From Xenorhabdus nematophila ATCC 19061 (lineage in GTDB: Bacteria > Pseudomonadota > Gammaproteobacteria > Enterobacterales > Enterobacteriaceae), in NCBI RefSeq assembly GCF_000252955.1, contig NC_014228.1, positions 3,449,232 to 3,513,231 on the forward strand: 64,000 nucleotides of DNA. Reading direction: 5' to 3'. Made by a program: the position numbers and the translations under genes. The stretch's first letter is position 1. Every line of letters starts with the position of its first letter. Below, in pieces: positions 17,578 to 27,215 of the stretch. Below the pieces are notes generated by a model. The model ran no database searches, had not been told where the DNA came from, and saw only the letters and a program-made list of their open reading frames with translations.

Positions 17578-18492
17578 ATGGCGCAGAAATCGACACGTTC
17601 TAAAATCGAACGGTTCAGAAAAGAATTTATGACCCATGCCCGGCAAGCGGGCGGGAGTTTTGCGACGGTCGCTGACCGGGAGCGCATTGCCCGGCAGTTC
17701 CTCGACTATTTGAAAAACAACGGCATTAAATTCAGGCAAATGGATAGCCTCAAGGCGAAATATATTGAGCGCTATATTGCTCAGCGTAAGACTGACCATA
17801 TCAGTCACCGGACACTGCAAAATGAAATGTCAGCACTGAGAGCGATTTTAGCGCAGGCCGGAAAGCTTAAGTTGGCTGCACCGGACAATCCGCGTCTGAA
17901 CAACCGGGCACTCGGTATTGCGGATATGAGCCGCAAGGGCACGAAGGCTGCGCTGACACCGACAGCATTCAGAGAAATTTTTCAGCAAGTCGAGCAAAAA
18001 GACCGGAGCGTGGCAGCCGTGATGCAACTGGCTTATGTGCTGGGGCTGCGGACCAAAGAAGCGGTGGAAGCTTACAAATCCTTAGCTACCTGGAAAAAAG
18101 CGCTGGAGAATGGTCATACCTCCGTGCGGGTGGTGTTTGGCACCAAAGGCGGACGGCCGAGGCAGACGGTCATTCTGGATCGGGAAGCGCTGCAATATGC
18201 TATTGCCTATGCCGAGTGCGAACAGGCAGGGCGCAGCGGCAGATTAATTGATAAGCCCACGATCTATCAGGCGATAGATCGTTACCGTTACGTGGTCAGA
18301 CGTGCCGGACTGGTGGGTAAGCTAGCGCCGCACAGCATGCGCTACCATTTTGCCCAGCAATCCGGGGCATATTATAAAGCACAGGGTTTTAGTGAGCGGG
18401 AAGCGCTGGCACTGGTATCAATGGATTTGGGGCATGGCGATGGGCGGGGACGTTATATCAGGCAGGCGTATTACCAGGGTATTGAGGGCTAA
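17578..18492 (+). CDS. Tyrosine recombinase / integrase-domain protein inside the ICE
   Basis: A 304-residue protein of the integrase_1-like group found inside this class of ICE rather than at its att end. It has an N-terminal SAM-like DNA-binding part (FLDYLKNNGIKFRQMDS) and a catalytic part. Catalytic residues visible are the first Arg in LGLRTKEA, HSMRYHF (HxxR), and the C-terminal GRYIRQAYY that supplies the Tyr. It has an AGGAGATGCGAGG ribosome site just before ATG 17578. Its role (internal recombination, excision or resolution) is not established. It is distinct from the att-proximal integrase at 32536-33543. Confidence 0.85.
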   Translation: MAQKSTRSKIERFRKEFMTHARQAGGSFATVADRERIARQFLDYLKNNGIKFRQMDSLKAKYIERYIAQRKTDHISHRTLQNEMSALRAILAQAGKLKLAAPDNPRLNNRALGIADMSRKGTKAALTPTAFREIFQQVEQKDRSVAAVMQLAYVLGLRTKEAVEAYKSLATWKKALENGHTSVRVVFGTKGGRPRQTVILDREALQYAIAYAECEQAGRSGRLIDKPTIYQAIDRYRYVVRRAGLVGKLAPHSMRYHFAQQSGAYYKAQGFSEREALALVSMDLGHGDGRGRYIRQAYYQGIEG

Positions 18493-18654
18493 TAATAAAA
18501 TGTATTGGCACATACTAGATAAAATGATCTGCCCATCAGAACATGAGCAACTCATAGGGTCACATCACTTTTTGGCTGGTCAATACCTAACTCCGGCAAA
18601 AAGGTATGTATCTGATTAGTGGTTAAATCACCTTAATAGGCGATTCTTTGACTA

Positions 18655-21600
18655 ATGCGTTTCTTTTTCACCTCAACTAACCTTAAAATCGAATCAAACA
18701 AACTGATAAGTGAAGAAAAAATGCATCTAACGATCGTTGGTGGCGCAGGGCTTCATGCTAGTGAGGTCAAAGCTGTGAGCAAAATGGAAAGTGAATTTCA
18801 GAATAGCTGGCATGCATATGCGGGATTAGTTGTTGCTGATAAGCAAGGTTCGATGGAAATTGATTGTTTAATTATTACTCATGATAGACTGCTCTTAGTT
18901 GAGTTAAAAGAATGGAATGGCATTATTACCACCGAGAAAGGAAAATGGTTTCAGAATGGTAAGAATAGAGGCAAAAGTCCGTATGCAATAAAAAGAGAAC
19001 AGGCGCAAAGATTAAAAAATATACTAAAGCAAGAGGTTGAGCATAGAATTGGCTATTTTTTGAATGTTGAAGCGCATGTTGTGCTTTGCGGCAATGCAAC
19101 ACCAGAAAATATACCAGCATCAGAGCGTCCTTTTGTTCATACTATGGGGGAATTTCTCGCTCTTAGAAATAATTACGAAGCTATAGTTCAGACAGGTTCT
19201 ATTGGACAGTTCTTTGTGAATTCTGGTAAACCTAGACCTAACTCGGAAAAGTGCCTACCTGTGATTTGTGAGTTTTTCGAGGGAACAAAAGTTAAAGCGA
19301 AAGAACTTATGGTTGGTAATTTTGTGGCTCAAAGGAAAGCACCTTGGTTCCAGCATAGAAACTATATCTATGAAGAATTCAAAGCACAAGATCGTGACAG
19401 ACCCTCAGTTACTGGCCTCATTAGACGTTGGGACTTTAATAAACTTGGAACTCAAAATGCCTTGCAATCAACCTGGTCAGATATTGCATTGAGAGAGTCA
19501 AGAATTGGTAGGTTTGTAAGAGATAATACAACAGTTTTAGGCGATTATTTACTGCACTCAGTTAATGATTTGTCGCAAGATGATATTACTGAAGACACGT
19601 GCGAACTATATGAACTGAGAAGAACGTACAGTCGTTTAGATGATGTCATTATCAGTGAAGCCAAAAATTGGAATAAAGAAACACGTATAGATAGAGTCAG
19701 AGCTTTAATTACTCCATTTTCAGACTTGCATAGTTTAAAAATTGCACATCGAGATATTGATCCACATAACCTTTGGTTCGCAGAAGATCAAAATACTATA
19801 CTCACTTCTGGCTTTGGAGCTGCGTTCTTCCCAGAGGCAGGGACAGTTTCCGATCATCGCCGCTTATTACAAAGTACCCCTATATCTCTGCCGGAAGATA
19901 AAATGAGTGAGGGTGGTGAGATTCTCGATCCATTTAAGCTCGATGTATTTTTGTTGGCTTCTGTTGCTTATCAACTTTGCTTTGGTGAAGGACCGTTACC
20001 TACCGAGGATGACGTGCCTGAATGGAAAAGACCAAAGACAGATCCTTTCAATGGAGAGTTGGATCAATGGTTCGAAAAGGCGCTATCTTGGGTGCCTGAA
20101 GAGAGATTTGATAGTGCAATTGATATGCTATCAGCATTCAATGGGATAACGGCTACTAATGAAGAGCATCACAGTGACGCTGATGCAGTCTTTGATCGTT
20201 TAATACATAGCCCCTATATTCGACAAGATTTGAACCCTTTTGTAATGCTAAATGCTTTTCCTCCTTTACCTGAACGTGCGTCAGAAGCATTTGCAGCATT
20301 GGCTAGTCAAAGTAACAAAAAAACATATTTATCAGAAAAAGAAAAAGTATTACTCGTAAAACTTTGGACAAATATTAGTATCACAAGAGAGCAGACAGGG
20401 GTCAATCGAAGAGTTTTACAATTCATGCAGCGCATAGAAACTATACGTAACAGTAAGCTTTTGACCCCAGCTGTGATCGATTTTGGTGTAATGGCACAGA
20501 GTGGAATATTTGTTGCTACAGAATATGTTGATGGAGAAACGTGGTCTAGTTATCTCGCACAGCGTAAGCTTCAAGTTGAAGATAAGCTAACCTTAGCATC
20601 CACTTTAGTAAAATCAGTTATGGACATGCATGAGCTACAAATTGCACATGGTGACCTACATGTTGATAATCTTCTTGTCTCAAATAATGGTGAAAGAGAC
20701 AAAGAAATTCTGCTATTAGATCTAATTGATTTTGGTACTGAAAGCCCGGTTTTCAATACCCATTATGGTCCATCAAATCCAGCAGTCACAGATGCATTTG
20801 GCAGAGACCGATTCGCAACATTTCTAATCGTCGAAGAATTGTTTGGAGACACTTTACCAAAAATAATCGAATCTGAAATATATCATGCACGTGATAACGA
20901 ATATGGTATCCCTATAGCTTTAAAGCCTCTCTTAGATGCGATAGAACAATCGTTGCTGCCTGAACAAGAGGATGAAGAAAGCAACATACCTCCTGAAGAA
21001 TCCCAACCATTGGTTGTTTATTGGAGTACTTCTGCGTTTCCGTCTGAGGCCAAGTTATTAGAACCAGTGGAAGATGGATACTATGTCAACTGTCGGTGGA
21101 ACCGAAACCCTGGGTACAGCGCTCATCTTCAGTGTTATATCACGGGTAGTAATGCCTTTTTACAAGTGAATATTGATGTTGAAAAACGAAAAATAATCAA
21201 TATTCGATTTATTGAAGGCATACCACTAAGTGATGTTGTATCTGCATCCCGCAGATCAACCGCAGTATTAACTAGACCGATAGCTGTTCAAAATGGTTCA
21301 CTTTCTGAAGGCCATCCTTTGCTTGACGTATTAATGAATCTTGAGCCTGTAATTGATGCAATTGTGGATAAATATAGTGGTGAAGATGTCGTTGAATCGT
21401 TAACAGAAGAAGAGCGCTTGTCTATTAAACCTATGGACCTTTGGAAGGCTCTTGCTCAAACTGAAGGAGACCTTCGACAAGCTGTGACTATAGAGTCTAC
21501 AGATTATAAAGAAGCGTTGAATGGGGATCCAATGTTACCGTATACATGTTTGGATAGCAGTGATTTGCACATTGAGTGTGATGATACCCTTCTTGTCTAC

Positions 21601-23685
21601 ATGCAAGGAAAAGATGAGCCGTTTGGAGAGGTTAATATTCAGGATACTACATCAACATTTCTTGCAATTAAACCAAATTATAGTTCCGCCTTAAAACAAA
21701 TTAGACCCGGAACTATTCTCCAAATTGAGTCAATTAGGAATAAATCGTCTCGAGAATTGAGACACCGTGCTTTAGAGCGAGTTCTGAGTGGTAAAGCAAT
21801 AATTCCAAATTTAATGAATTATTTTGATTCAAATCAGAAAAATCTTCTACATTCAATGACAGATTGTCCAAAAATAGAAGAAATTAGGGATTTATATGAT
21901 GAACCGGGCCGAGAAACAAATATTAAGCAACTGGAAGCCTTTCAAAAGTTAATAGAGCAAGGGCCTGTTGGGGTATTACAAGGGCCACCAGGTACAGGTA
22001 AAACAACATTTGTATCTAAATTTATTCATTATTTATTTGTGAAATGTGGGGTCGCAAATATTTTACTTGTGGGTCAACAACACACAGCTGTTGATAATGT
22101 AGCTATAAAAGCTCAGGAGCTTTGTTTAGGTCAAGGATTAAGCTTGGATACTGTGCGGATAGGTCACGAACAGTTAATAGATAGCCGAATGTTGCCTTCG
22201 CACACTAGATCACTACAACAAAAAATTAGGCATAAGTTTCATAGGGAGTATGACCTTCGAATAGAAGCTTTGTCCAAAAGACTTTCCCTGCCTTTGCCAC
22301 TCGTAAGGGACGCTGCTCGGTTACATCGTAGCCTAAATCTACAACTGGTTATCCTTTCTCAGTATAAAAGAGAGCGTAACCAAATGATTCGAATAGGTGG
22401 TGCCTCACAGGTTGGCGAAGCAAAGCTCGAAGCGCTGGCTGCAAAAGAGAATAAAGTATTTAATACAATAGAAAAAATAATCCGTTCTCAATTCGATAGT
22501 GCTATTGGGGAGCTACCTCATGAACCTGAATTAATACTTGATAAATTGCTCGATATTCTAGCAGCAAGTCATGGAGTGAATAATCCTGATCATCTTCAAA
22601 GACTAAGAGACGTCTTGGACTTAAGTCAGGAATGGCTGGATGTACTTCAAAGTGGTGAAGCTGGGTATGAAAGATTTATGCTTAAAACTAAACAACTGGT
22701 TTGTGGCACGTTAGTTGGTGTAGGACGTCGTTCTTTAGAGTTACAAGACACACAGTTTGATTGGGTAATTATTGATGAAGCTGGTCGAGCACAAGCAAGT
22801 GAGCTAATGGTTGCTATGCAATGTGCTAAGAGGGTACTCCTAGTAGGAGATCATAAACAGCTTCCTCCATTTTATCACAAAGCGCACTTACGCTTAGCAA
22901 GCAAGAAGCTAGAAGTTAACAGTGAAATATTTGATGAATCAGATTTTGAGAGAGCATATAAAGCATGTGATGGGGTTACTCTTGATACTCAATACCGAAT
23001 GATTGAACCTATTGGTGACCTAGTGTCAGCCTGTTTTTATGCAGAAGATATAGGTAAGCTTCATACAGGAAGATCCTCATCACCAGAATGGTATGATAAT
23101 TTACCATTTCCTTGGTCGAAAGGTGTTTCATGGATTGATAGTACGACTCCAAATGGAGAGAAATCAATAGGTAAAGGACGATATATTAATCCACGAGAAA
23201 TAGATCTACTTAACCACCTCTTACGTCAGTTAGTGGAGTGTGGTGCTGTAAAACACTTAAGAGATACTGTCACAAATGAACAACCTTATCCAATTGGTAT
23301 AATTACGATGTATCGCGCCCAGAAAGAGGAAATTGAGTCTTCTTTAAGTAGAGCTGAATGGATGGGGCCGTTACGCGAACTTATCAAAGTAGATACCGTT
23401 GACTCTTATCAAGGTCAGGAAAATAAAATTATCATTCTTAGCCTTGTAAGAGACAACAATAAAGCTCTTCAAGGTTTTCTGAAAGATGCACCTCGTATAA
23501 ATGTGGCAATTTCAAGGGCACAAGAGAGATTAATTGTACTCGGAGCAAATCGAATGTGGAAAAAAGACAATAATGACTCTGCCCTTGGAAAAGTATTTGA
23601 ATATATTTCAGAAAAAGCTAAAAAAACGCCTGAACAATACCATGTTCTAAAAGGTGAGAATATTCTTGGAGAGCCAGCTTTATGA
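18655..23685 (+). CDS. NERD nuclease - kinase-like - kinase-like - SF1 helicase fusion, predicted defence protein
   Basis: A 1676-residue multidomain protein. Residues 23-160 form a NERD (nuclease-related) domain with EID (68-70) and ELK (83-85), a PD-(D/E)xK-like set. Around 225-480 lies a first kinase-like domain with HRDIDPHN (365-372) but SGFG instead of DFG, so probably a pseudokinase. Around 560-740 is a second kinase-like domain with HGDLHVDN (665-672) and DFG (692-694). The C-terminal third is an SF1 (Dna2/Upf1-type) helicase: GPPGTGKT (1110-1117), DEAGR (1374-1378), GDHKQLPP, QYRM, DSYQGQE and VAISRAQERL. NERD-kinase fusions recall PglW of BREX/Pgl phage defence; joined to a helicase, the protein is probably an antiphage or anti-plasmid factor, by inference. 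Start could also be ATG 18721. Its last bases overlap the partner gene. AT-rich unlike the ICE backbone. Confidence 0.85.
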   Translation: MRFFFTSTNLKIESNKLISEEKMHLTIVGGAGLHASEVKAVSKMESEFQNSWHAYAGLVVADKQGSMEIDCLIITHDRLLLVELKEWNGIITTEKGKWFQNGKNRGKSPYAIKREQAQRLKNILKQEVEHRIGYFLNVEAHVVLCGNATPENIPASERPFVHTMGEFLALRNNYEAIVQTGSIGQFFVNSGKPRPNSEKCLPVICEFFEGTKVKAKELMVGNFVAQRKAPWFQHRNYIYEEFKAQDRDRPSVTGLIRRWDFNKLGTQNALQSTWSDIALRESRIGRFVRDNTTVLGDYLLHSVNDLSQDDITEDTCELYELRRTYSRLDDVIISEAKNWNKETRIDRVRALITPFSDLHSLKIAHRDIDPHNLWFAEDQNTILTSGFGAAFFPEAGTVSDHRRLLQSTPISLPEDKMSEGGEILDPFKLDVFLLASVAYQLCFGEGPLPTEDDVPEWKRPKTDPFNGELDQWFEKALSWVPEERFDSAIDMLSAFNGITATNEEHHSDADAVFDRLIHSPYIRQDLNPFVMLNAFPPLPERASEAFAALASQSNKKTYLSEKEKVLLVKLWTNISITREQTGVNRRVLQFMQRIETIRNSKLLTPAVIDFGVMAQSGIFVATEYVDGETWSSYLAQRKLQVEDKLTLASTLVKSVMDMHELQIAHGDLHVDNLLVSNNGERDKEILLLDLIDFGTESPVFNTHYGPSNPAVTDAFGRDRFATFLIVEELFGDTLPKIIESEIYHARDNEYGIPIALKPLLDAIEQSLLPEQEDEESNIPPEESQPLVVYWSTSAFPSEAKLLEPVEDGYYVNCRWNRNPGYSAHLQCYITGSNAFLQVNIDVEKRKIINIRFIEGIPLSDVVSASRRSTAVLTRPIAVQNGSLSEGHPLLDVLMNLEPVIDAIVDKYSGEDVVESLTEEERLSIKPMDLWKALAQTEGDLRQAVTIESTDYKEALNGDPMLPYTCLDSSDLHIECDDTLLVYMQGKDEPFGEVNIQDTTSTFLAIKPNYSSALKQIRPGTILQIESIRNKSSRELRHRALERVLSGKAIIPNLMNYFDSNQKNLLHSMTDCPKIEEIRDLYDEPGRETNIKQLEAFQKLIEQGPVGVLQGPPGTGKTTFVSKFIHYLFVKCGVANILLVGQQHTAVDNVAIKAQELCLGQGLSLDTVRIGHEQLIDSRMLPSHTRSLQQKIRHKFHREYDLRIEALSKRLSLPLPLVRDAARLHRSLNLQLVILSQYKRERNQMIRIGGASQVGEAKLEALAAKENKVFNTIEKIIRSQFDSAIGELPHEPELILDKLLDILAASHGVNNPDHLQRLRDVLDLSQEWLDVLQSGEAGYERFMLKTKQLVCGTLVGVGRRSLELQDTQFDWVIIDEAGRAQASELMVAMQCAKRVLLVGDHKQLPPFYHKAHLRLASKKLEVNSEIFDESDFERAYKACDGVTLDTQYRMIEPIGDLVSACFYAEDIGKLHTGRSSSPEWYDNLPFPWSKGVSWIDSTTPNGEKSIGKGRYINPREIDLLNHLLRQLVECGAVKHLRDTVTNEQPYPIGIITMYRAQKEEIESSLSRAEWMGPLRELIKVDTVDSYQGQENKIIILSLVRDNNKALQGFLKDAPRINVAISRAQERLIVLGANRMWKKDNNDSALGKVFEYISEKAKKTPEQYHVLKGENILGEPAL

Positions 23686-25205
23686 ACACTTCAATCTCAG
23701 AAACAAAGGCTATACCGAGACTTGGAAATCGTATCACTGTACTAATTCCAGCATTTAAATATTCTTTAAGTTGCGCTTGGACAAAAGAGCGGCCTTTACC
23801 AGCGGTAGAGCTTTTTTCTTGTCGGTTACTACTAATTTTTGAAAAATTGCTTCCTGGTGAAATACAAGACTTCTTTGGTCTGAATGATCGTGAGCGAGAA
23901 GAATTAGTTCATAGTCTTCAGGAGAAAAGGCTTGCAACGTTGGATCAGCAAGGTTTCATGATTCCTACGCCATTATTGTTGAGTCAAAGTGGTCAGAACG
24001 GTAAAGCTCCGATGTTAGTGGAGTACATAGAGCAGACAGAGAATGTCGTATTTGATGTTTTTACTCTTTCGGTGAGGAAAGAAAAGGCATTAAGTCCAAA
24101 TATGTTTGGTTTGCCTGAATTATCAATTCTAGAACAGTATAGAAAGCGAAATACAAGTGAAATTACGGAAGCTTTTGGTCGCCAATTTAGGAGCTACCTA
24201 GAGATCAGTAAAACTCAAGACCATGAGAAGAAACGGACACAACTGTATAAAATAATGGGTTGCCAGAAAAATGGGATATTACAACTGCCAATTGATATTG
24301 AGTTTACATATCAAGCGACTGAGCATGGTGAACCCAAGAAATGGACCTCATCTTATGAACATAAAACTCTGCAACGCCCACTGAGTAATGAATTAGAAAG
24401 CCATATAGCAGATTATCTCGGAGGCTTGGTACTCAGTGAAAAGGGAATCGACGCAGAAGAGTATTGTAGGTTAGTCGATGATTCGGTTCTGATTAAGTTT
24501 ACAAATGGGTATAGGTTAGATTATTCGTCTTGGCTAGTCGCACGCGAAGAACGTAAAACTGGCTATGGATCTCCTGACACAACAGCGCTATTTGGTCCTG
24601 TATATCTTGCTGATAATCGTAAAACTGTTCTAAAGAAGATACGTCAAGAACTTCTTGAAAAAGGTGATCATGAAGAACTACGTGCGATTTGGCTTTCTAG
24701 TGATATACCTCTTTGGGCGGCAAGTAGTGATGCGCTATCAACCTTTTCTGAGGATTTAGCTTCTTTATTGGAGAAGGGGACCGAGCAGTCTTCTTTTACA
24801 ATGATTCACCAAGGTTGTAATTTTGATGATGCGAAAGCTTCCCAAAAGCATTATAAATTTAATATTCCATTTGGTGTTATGACCCCTAATGACTTAGATC
24901 GAATGGAGATTTTTATTATCCCTGGTATCTTTGCTTTTGTTCAATACCATGGCCAGCCGAATATTGATAGTGCTGTAACACTTCCTATAGGATACATGAC
25001 AGTTAACCAAGAACGTTTAAATCTTATTGAGTCCTTAATTAAGGAACGTCTCGGACCTATAGAAAGCCTTCGAATGTCATGGCCATCAAGTGGAAAAGAT
25101 ATATTTGAATTGATTCCATCTAACTGGAAGATACTTGGACGTGAGCCTACACCAGAATCAAATAAAACACCATCGAGAGCAATTCTCAGGTTGAAAAAGT
25201 CATAA
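23682..25205 (+). CDS. Winged-helix partner protein of the NERD-kinase-helicase system
   Basis: A 507-residue protein with no family I can name. Its start codon overlaps the helicase stop (ATGA), so the two are co-translated and probably act together. Residues 58-97 (PGEIQDFFGLNDREREELVHSL then KRLATLDQQGFMIPT) look like a winged helix. The rest is mixed alpha/beta with no signal peptide or membrane segment. A diverged, truncated homologue at 59173-59828 has the same order and the same 4-nt overlap with a helicase gene, so this is a stable two-gene system. It could recruit or regulate the helicase/nuclease; that is inference. Confidence 0.75.
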   Translation: MNTSISETKAIPRLGNRITVLIPAFKYSLSCAWTKERPLPAVELFSCRLLLIFEKLLPGEIQDFFGLNDREREELVHSLQEKRLATLDQQGFMIPTPLLLSQSGQNGKAPMLVEYIEQTENVVFDVFTLSVRKEKALSPNMFGLPELSILEQYRKRNTSEITEAFGRQFRSYLEISKTQDHEKKRTQLYKIMGCQKNGILQLPIDIEFTYQATEHGEPKKWTSSYEHKTLQRPLSNELESHIADYLGGLVLSEKGIDAEEYCRLVDDSVLIKFTNGYRLDYSSWLVAREERKTGYGSPDTTALFGPVYLADNRKTVLKKIRQELLEKGDHEELRAIWLSSDIPLWAASSDALSTFSEDLASLLEKGTEQSSFTMIHQGCNFDDAKASQKHYKFNIPFGVMTPNDLDRMEIFIIPGIFAFVQYHGQPNIDSAVTLPIGYMTVNQERLNLIESLIKERLGPIESLRMSWPSSGKDIFELIPSNWKILGREPTPESNKTPSRAILRLKKS

Positions 25206-25213
25206 GTTAGGTT

Positions 25214-25234
25214 AACCCAATCCACATTTGGGTT
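25214..25234 (+). terminator. Hairpin after the two-gene system
   Basis: AACCCAA (25214-25220) and TTGGGTT (25228-25234) form a stem 9 nt after the partner-gene stop. The T-tract is weak, so termination strength is uncertain. Confidence 0.5.
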
Positions 25235-25400
25235 GGGTTAGTTATGGTTAAAAAATATAGTTTAATCAGTAAACATATAGCCATATTACAGGGTAAATAA
25301 TTCAGATTGATCAAGATCTAAGAGCCATATCGATAAAAACACTATTATTAACGGATTGTTTAAAAATGATTTTTATACATTTTCGCTCATAGCTATTATG

Positions 25401-26603
25401 TGTATTAGTTCAGACCAGATCTGACACTTCAGTTTGAAAAGAAGAGAGTTACCGACTTTGATTAAAGGTGATGAATCCATAATCAAAGACTAAGAGGTCA
25501 CTCTCATGCTTTATACTAGCAATCCCATCATCAAACACAAGGCGGGTCTGCTTAATCTCGCTGAAGAACTCAGTAATGTCTCGAGAGCCTGTAAAGTGAT
25601 GGGCGTATCCAGAGATACGTTTTATCGTTATCAGGAACTCGTTGAAACGGGCGGGATTGATGCATTAATCAACCAAAGCAGAAAAACCCCTAATCTGAAG
25701 AACCGTGTGGATGCGGAGACCGAACACGCCGTTATCAACTCGGCCATCGAATTCCCGGCCTATGGGCAGGCCAGAACGAGTAATGAGCTCAGAAAAGCAG
25801 GCATCTTTGTGTCTGCCAGTGGTGTCCGTTCTATCTGGCTCAGACATCATCTTGAGAACTTCAAAAAGCGCCTGGCAGCCCTTGAAAAGAAAGTGGCTGA
25901 CGAAGGCATTATCCTGACTGACGAGCAGGTCGCCGCCCTTGAACGTAAGCAGCATGATGACGAAGCTTGTGGCGAAATTGAAACCGCTCATCCTGGCTAT
26001 TTAGGGTCGCAAGATACCTTTTATGTCGGTAATCTTAAAGGCGTGGGACGCTTGTACCAACAAACTTTCGTCGATACTTACAGTAAAGTGGCTTTCGCGA
26101 AACTCTATACGAGTAAAACGCCCATTACGGCGGCGGATTTACTGAATGACCGTGTGCTGCCGTTCTTCAGCGCTCATAGATTGCCGATGTTACGTATTCT
26201 GACAGACAGAGGCACCGAATATTGCGGGCGTGTTGAGCACCATGATTACCAACTGTATCTGGCTGTCAATGATATCGACCATACCAGGACAAAGGCGATG
26301 TCACCGCAAACCAATGGCATCTGTGAACGGTTTCACAAAACCATCCTGAATGAATTTTATCAAGTGACGTTCAGAAAGAAATTGTATGGCTCATTGGATG
26401 AGTTACAAAAAGATCTGGACAAATGGATGGACAATTACAACAATCACCGCACTCATCAAGGAAAAATGTGTTGCGGCCGGACACCAATAGAAACCCTTCA
26501 GGATGGGAAATCCATTTGGGCAGAAAAAAATTTGACCCAAATATAATCTGACAGTCGCCGATAACAAAGTGGGTAACTGTCAGATCAAGTCGCGACTAGT
26601 ACA
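25401..26603 (+). mobile_element. Complete IS481-like insertion sequence with 7-bp target duplication
   Basis: Terminal inverted repeats of 26 bp match at 20 positions (TGTATTAGT...GATCTGACA on the left; the complement on the right begins TGTACTAGT). The element is flanked by exact direct repeats TATTATG at 25394-25400 and 26604-26610. These set the length at 1203 bp and show an insertion that has not been rearranged. It lies in non-coding DNA downstream of the helicase operon. Confidence 0.88.
25506..26546 (+). CDS. IS481-family DDE transposase
   Basis: A 346-residue transposase. The N-terminal helix-turn-helix (SNVSRACKVMGVSRDTFYRY) is followed by an rve-type catalytic core: QDTFYVG with the first Asp, LTDRGTEYCG with the second, and QTNGICERFHKTILNEF with the Glu. 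It fills the IS481-like element with intact reading frame and is probably functional. Confidence 0.93.
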   Translation: MLYTSNPIIKHKAGLLNLAEELSNVSRACKVMGVSRDTFYRYQELVETGGIDALINQSRKTPNLKNRVDAETEHAVINSAIEFPAYGQARTSNELRKAGIFVSASGVRSIWLRHHLENFKKRLAALEKKVADEGIILTDEQVAALERKQHDDEACGEIETAHPGYLGSQDTFYVGNLKGVGRLYQQTFVDTYSKVAFAKLYTSKTPITAADLLNDRVLPFFSAHRLPMLRILTDRGTEYCGRVEHHDYQLYLAVNDIDHTRTKAMSPQTNGICERFHKTILNEFYQVTFRKKLYGSLDELQKDLDKWMDNYNNHRTHQGKMCCGRTPIETLQDGKSIWAEKNLTQI

Positions 26604-26801
26604 TATTATGTGAGAATTCTACTTATGAACACTACGATTTTTCGAGAGAACTACCGAGCCAACGCGCGAAATGAGAATTGATAGCCTTCTTCCCTACTAA
26701 CCTAAAGCTCATCGTCTTCCTGACATTATCTTCTGCCCCAGAAAATGAATTACCCATTGACCTTATACTTTCCGTTTATTAGCGTGGAAAAGTTTGCGAA
26801 T

Positions 26802-26950
26802 GATCCGGTCGCTTGTGAGGATCACCTTCGGGCAGCGACAGCAACACTCCTGTAGCCTGCAAGGGAGTACACCACCGTGTGGTACATCTGCACACCTTTG
26901 GAAGCAGATATCGTCAGTCTGATGGCGATGAAGGTTGTTTAATCTTATCC
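26802..26950 (+). ncRNA. Putative structured RNA, copy 2
   Basis: Second copy of the element at 16813-16960. Matching hairpins are GATCC/GGATC (26802-26806 with 26819-26823), the ACTCC...GGAGT stem (26846-26868) and ATCTGC/GCAGAT (26886-26891 with 26904-26909). TCGTCAG and GGCGATGA-like blocks follow in both copies. It lies 90-230 nt upstream of the ardB-like start codon, so it may be a long 5' leader or a separate RNA. Confidence 0.5.
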
Positions 26951-26970
26951 ATCATGGCCAACCGGCCAGT

Positions 26971-27025
26971 CACCCGGACGGGGAACACATTTCCCGTCGG
27001 GCAAGGTGTTCTCCGTCTTTTTTAT
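26971..27025 (+). promoter_or_regulatory. Hairpin plus T-tract leader before the ardB-like gene
   Basis: An imperfect stem (CCCGGACGGGGAA with TTCCCGTCGGG, 26973-27001) can compete with a second pairing, GGGGAACAC with GTGTTCTCC. A run of six T follows, and the start codon comes 12 nt after the TTTTTTATC stretch. The layout resembles an attenuator directly upstream of translation and recurs before other genes in this block. Confidence 0.5.
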
Positions 27026-27215
27026 CGGAGAATATCATGTCAAAAGATGTACTTACCATGCTGAACAGCCTTTCGCTGTCCGCCACGTTTCCCCACAGAA
27101 CCCCGCTGGAGCGGATGTGCCTGAGTTTTCTGCTTACCCGGACCGCCATGCAGTTATGTAGTGATTGCCGATATGAGCAGTGGGAAAAGCGGGGGATGTC
27201 TGAGCCGCTGACCTA

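Larger units (their letters stand above)
26604..27036. other. Non-coding leader region of the ardB-like gene
   Basis: No gene. It holds the right TATTATG repeat of the IS481-like element, the second copy of the putative structured RNA (26802-26950) and a hairpin/T-tract leader (26971-27025) just before the ardB-like start. Confidence 0.6.

Noticed and set aside
17387..17632. A plus-strand frame overlapping the start of the internal recombinase
   Set aside because: No family features, no good ribosome site, and it overlaps the real gene in another frame.
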